Under the pieces are notes generated by a model. That model did no database searches. It had not been told where the DNA came from and saw only the letters and a list, made by a program, of their open reading frames with translations. From the NCBI GenBank assembly GCA_019634835.1, contig JAHCAO010000010.1:18642-82641 (forward strand): 64,000 nt of DNA, in the 5' to 3' direction. Source of the stretch: Gammaproteobacteria bacterium. GTDB lineage: Bacteria; Pseudomonadota; Gammaproteobacteria; DSM-16500. Every line of letters begins with the position of its first letter. Positions within the stretch are counted from its first letter, which is position 1. Of this stretch, positions 62,883-64,000 are shown in pieces. Position numbers and translations under genes: made by a program.

Positions 62883-64000
62883 ATGTTATTAGCAGCTGTT
62901 TTAATGATAAAAAATGAGGCACACGTGATAGAAGAAACGTTGTTGCCTCTGGTATCAGGTGGTATTCGACATATTATTATATTGGATACAGGTTCAACCG
63001 ACGATACTGTACAAGTGACACAGGATTTTTTTTCTCGTCATGGGATTGAAGGCTGTATATATCAGGAACCTTTCGTTGATTTCGCCATCTCAAGAAATCG
63101 TGCGCTGGAGTTGACTGAACAGTACTATCCTGAAACTAAATTTATTTTAATGCTTGACGCTGAATGGTGCTTGCATCATGTAAATGAGTTACTTACGTTT
63201 TGTGAGCAAGAAAAAAATAATCACACTCCGCTTTATTTGATAAAAATTAAGATGTCATCGCTTGATTTCACAACTGCGCGTCTATTTCGCGCGTCTGCTC
63301 GGATTAGATTTAAAGGCGTGGTGCATGAAGTTCCGGAGATATTTACTTTTGTACAAATACCAGGATCTGTTTATGTTGAGGTAAAGTCTTCTTCACGAGG
63401 AGTTGAAAAAAGTAAGCAGCGCTGGCGGCGGGATGCTGAATTATTATTGAAGAGCTATCATGAAACACCAGATGATCCGCGAACGGTTTTTTACTTGGCA
63501 CAAACTTATCATTGCTTGGGTGAGATTGAGAAAGCATATACATTTTATCAAGTGCGTGAAAGATTGAATGGATGGGACGAGGAAAATTTTATTACATTAT
63601 TCCGCCTGGGTTGCTTAGCAGAAGAAATGCATAAAAGTAACCATAATACTCCATGGTCTATTGCCATGGAGTATTATCTGAAAGCTTATGCTTGTCGTCC
63701 AAGACGTATTGAACCACTGATTAAAATCGCTGACCATTATTGGCCAGATAATATTCCAACTTGTTATTTGTTTGCGCGTCATGCTTACGATATTCCCTAT
63801 CCCCAGCATGATGTTTTATTCATAGAAAAAGAAATGTATGATTATGTCCGATATGAAATTATGAGCCGCTGCGCCTGGTATATGGATCAATGTGAATTAG
63901 GTGAATCTGCAACTTTATTGGCGTTGAAAGCACATCCTGAGGTGCTCCATCTGCAAAATAATTTACGTTTGTATCAGGAAAAGACTAAAAAGGCTTTATG
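62883..64000 (+). CDS. Family 2 glycosyltransferase (3' end outside window)
   Basis: The frame begins at ATG 62883 and is still open at the window end (372 codons seen). The N-terminal GT-A domain shows AAVLMIKNEAHVIEE, ILDTGSTDDTVQV, the FAISRNRAL segment and LMLDAEW in the place of the DxD metal site. The rest (about residues 180-370) is helical with TPR-like units (YLAQTYHCLGEIEKAYTFY, followed by MEYYLKAYACRPRRIEPL). TPR-linked family 2 enzymes often modify surface glycans or proteins. It starts 25 bases after the collagen-like gene in the same direction, so cotranscription is likely. Donor and acceptor unknown. Confidence 0.85.
   Translation, partial: MLLAAVLMIKNEAHVIEETLLPLVSGGIRHIIILDTGSTDDTVQVTQDFFSRHGIEGCIYQEPFVDFAISRNRALELTEQYYPETKFILMLDAEWCLHHVNELLTFCEQEKNNHTPLYLIKIKMSSLDFTTARLFRASARIRFKGVVHEVPEIFTFVQIPGSVYVEVKSSSRGVEKSKQRWRRDAELLLKSYHETPDDPRTVFYLAQTYHCLGEIEKAYTFYQVRERLNGWDEENFITLFRLGCLAEEMHKSNHNTPWSIAMEYYLKAYACRPRRIEPLIKIADHYWPDNIPTCYLFARHAYDIPYPQHDVLFIEKEMYDYVRYEIMSRCAWYMDQCELGESATLLALKAHPEVLHLQNNLRLYQEKTKKAL

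Overview
The window looks like a chromosome segment of a host-associated gammaproteobacterium of the Legionellales (Coxiellaceae-, Legionella- or Berkiella-like). This is an inference from content; no rRNA or marker phylogeny was available. The basis is: moderately AT-rich DNA; a complete lower mevalonate pathway with type I IPP isomerase in place of the usual gammaproteobacterial MEP pathway; Legionella-type phospholipase C and LssY-like proteins; a Rickettsia/Thermus-type isocitrate dehydrogenase; and many large orphan proteins of the kind seen as type IV effectors (ankyrin repeats, eukaryotic-like kinases, coiled coils, a candidate nuclear-targeted nuclease). No secretion-system genes lie in the window, so effector status is not shown.

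Layout. 1-8989 is a tightly overlapping purine operon, purL (5' end outside the window)-purM-purQS-purC-purF-purD-purN, in which PurQ carries a C-terminal PurS-like domain. 9247-12645 is a 1132-residue orphan, followed by a DMT transporter on the opposite strand. purH (13974), purE and glyA complete the purine/one-carbon set. 17670-18142 is a broken TPR gene. 18143-24122 is the mevalonate block: idi, HMG-CoA reductase, an HMG-CoA synthase-mevalonate kinase fusion, a second GHMP kinase (probably phosphomevalonate kinase) and diphosphomevalonate decarboxylase. The prenyl transferase ispA lies at 33.7 kb. 24228-29088 holds two divergent orphans (kinase-like; coiled-coil). 29338-39213 is mostly housekeeping: EamA protein, pgpA, argE, methyltransferase-like protein, nusB, nrdR, ispA, xseB, icd, murF and an HDAC-like deacetylase.

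39225-48428 has a tRNA-Val, an ankyrin protein with a papain-like N-terminus, gltX with tRNA-Ala and tRNA-Glu, a protein with NLS-like motifs plus a His-Me-finger-like domain, two small orphans and a secreted phospholipase C. 48439-54620 on the minus strand is sohB, a DedA-PAP2-LssY protein, lipA, lipB, ybeD and dacA. 55033-64000 holds a secreted helix-hairpin-helix protein, a eukaryotic-like protein kinase, a 1315-residue protein with a nucleotidyltransferase-like domain, a small outer-membrane protein, a collagen-like protein and the start of a family 2 glycosyltransferase.

The intergenic DNA is unusually rich in inverted-repeat elements. At least four kinds are present, three of them in two or more copies here. 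One pair keeps its stems mainly through T-G wobble pairs on the plus strand, as expected for a transcribed RNA. Another pair has diverged arm sequences that still pair within each copy. A perfect 56-bp palindrome separates purH from purE. No CRISPR array, rRNA or complete insertion sequence was seen.
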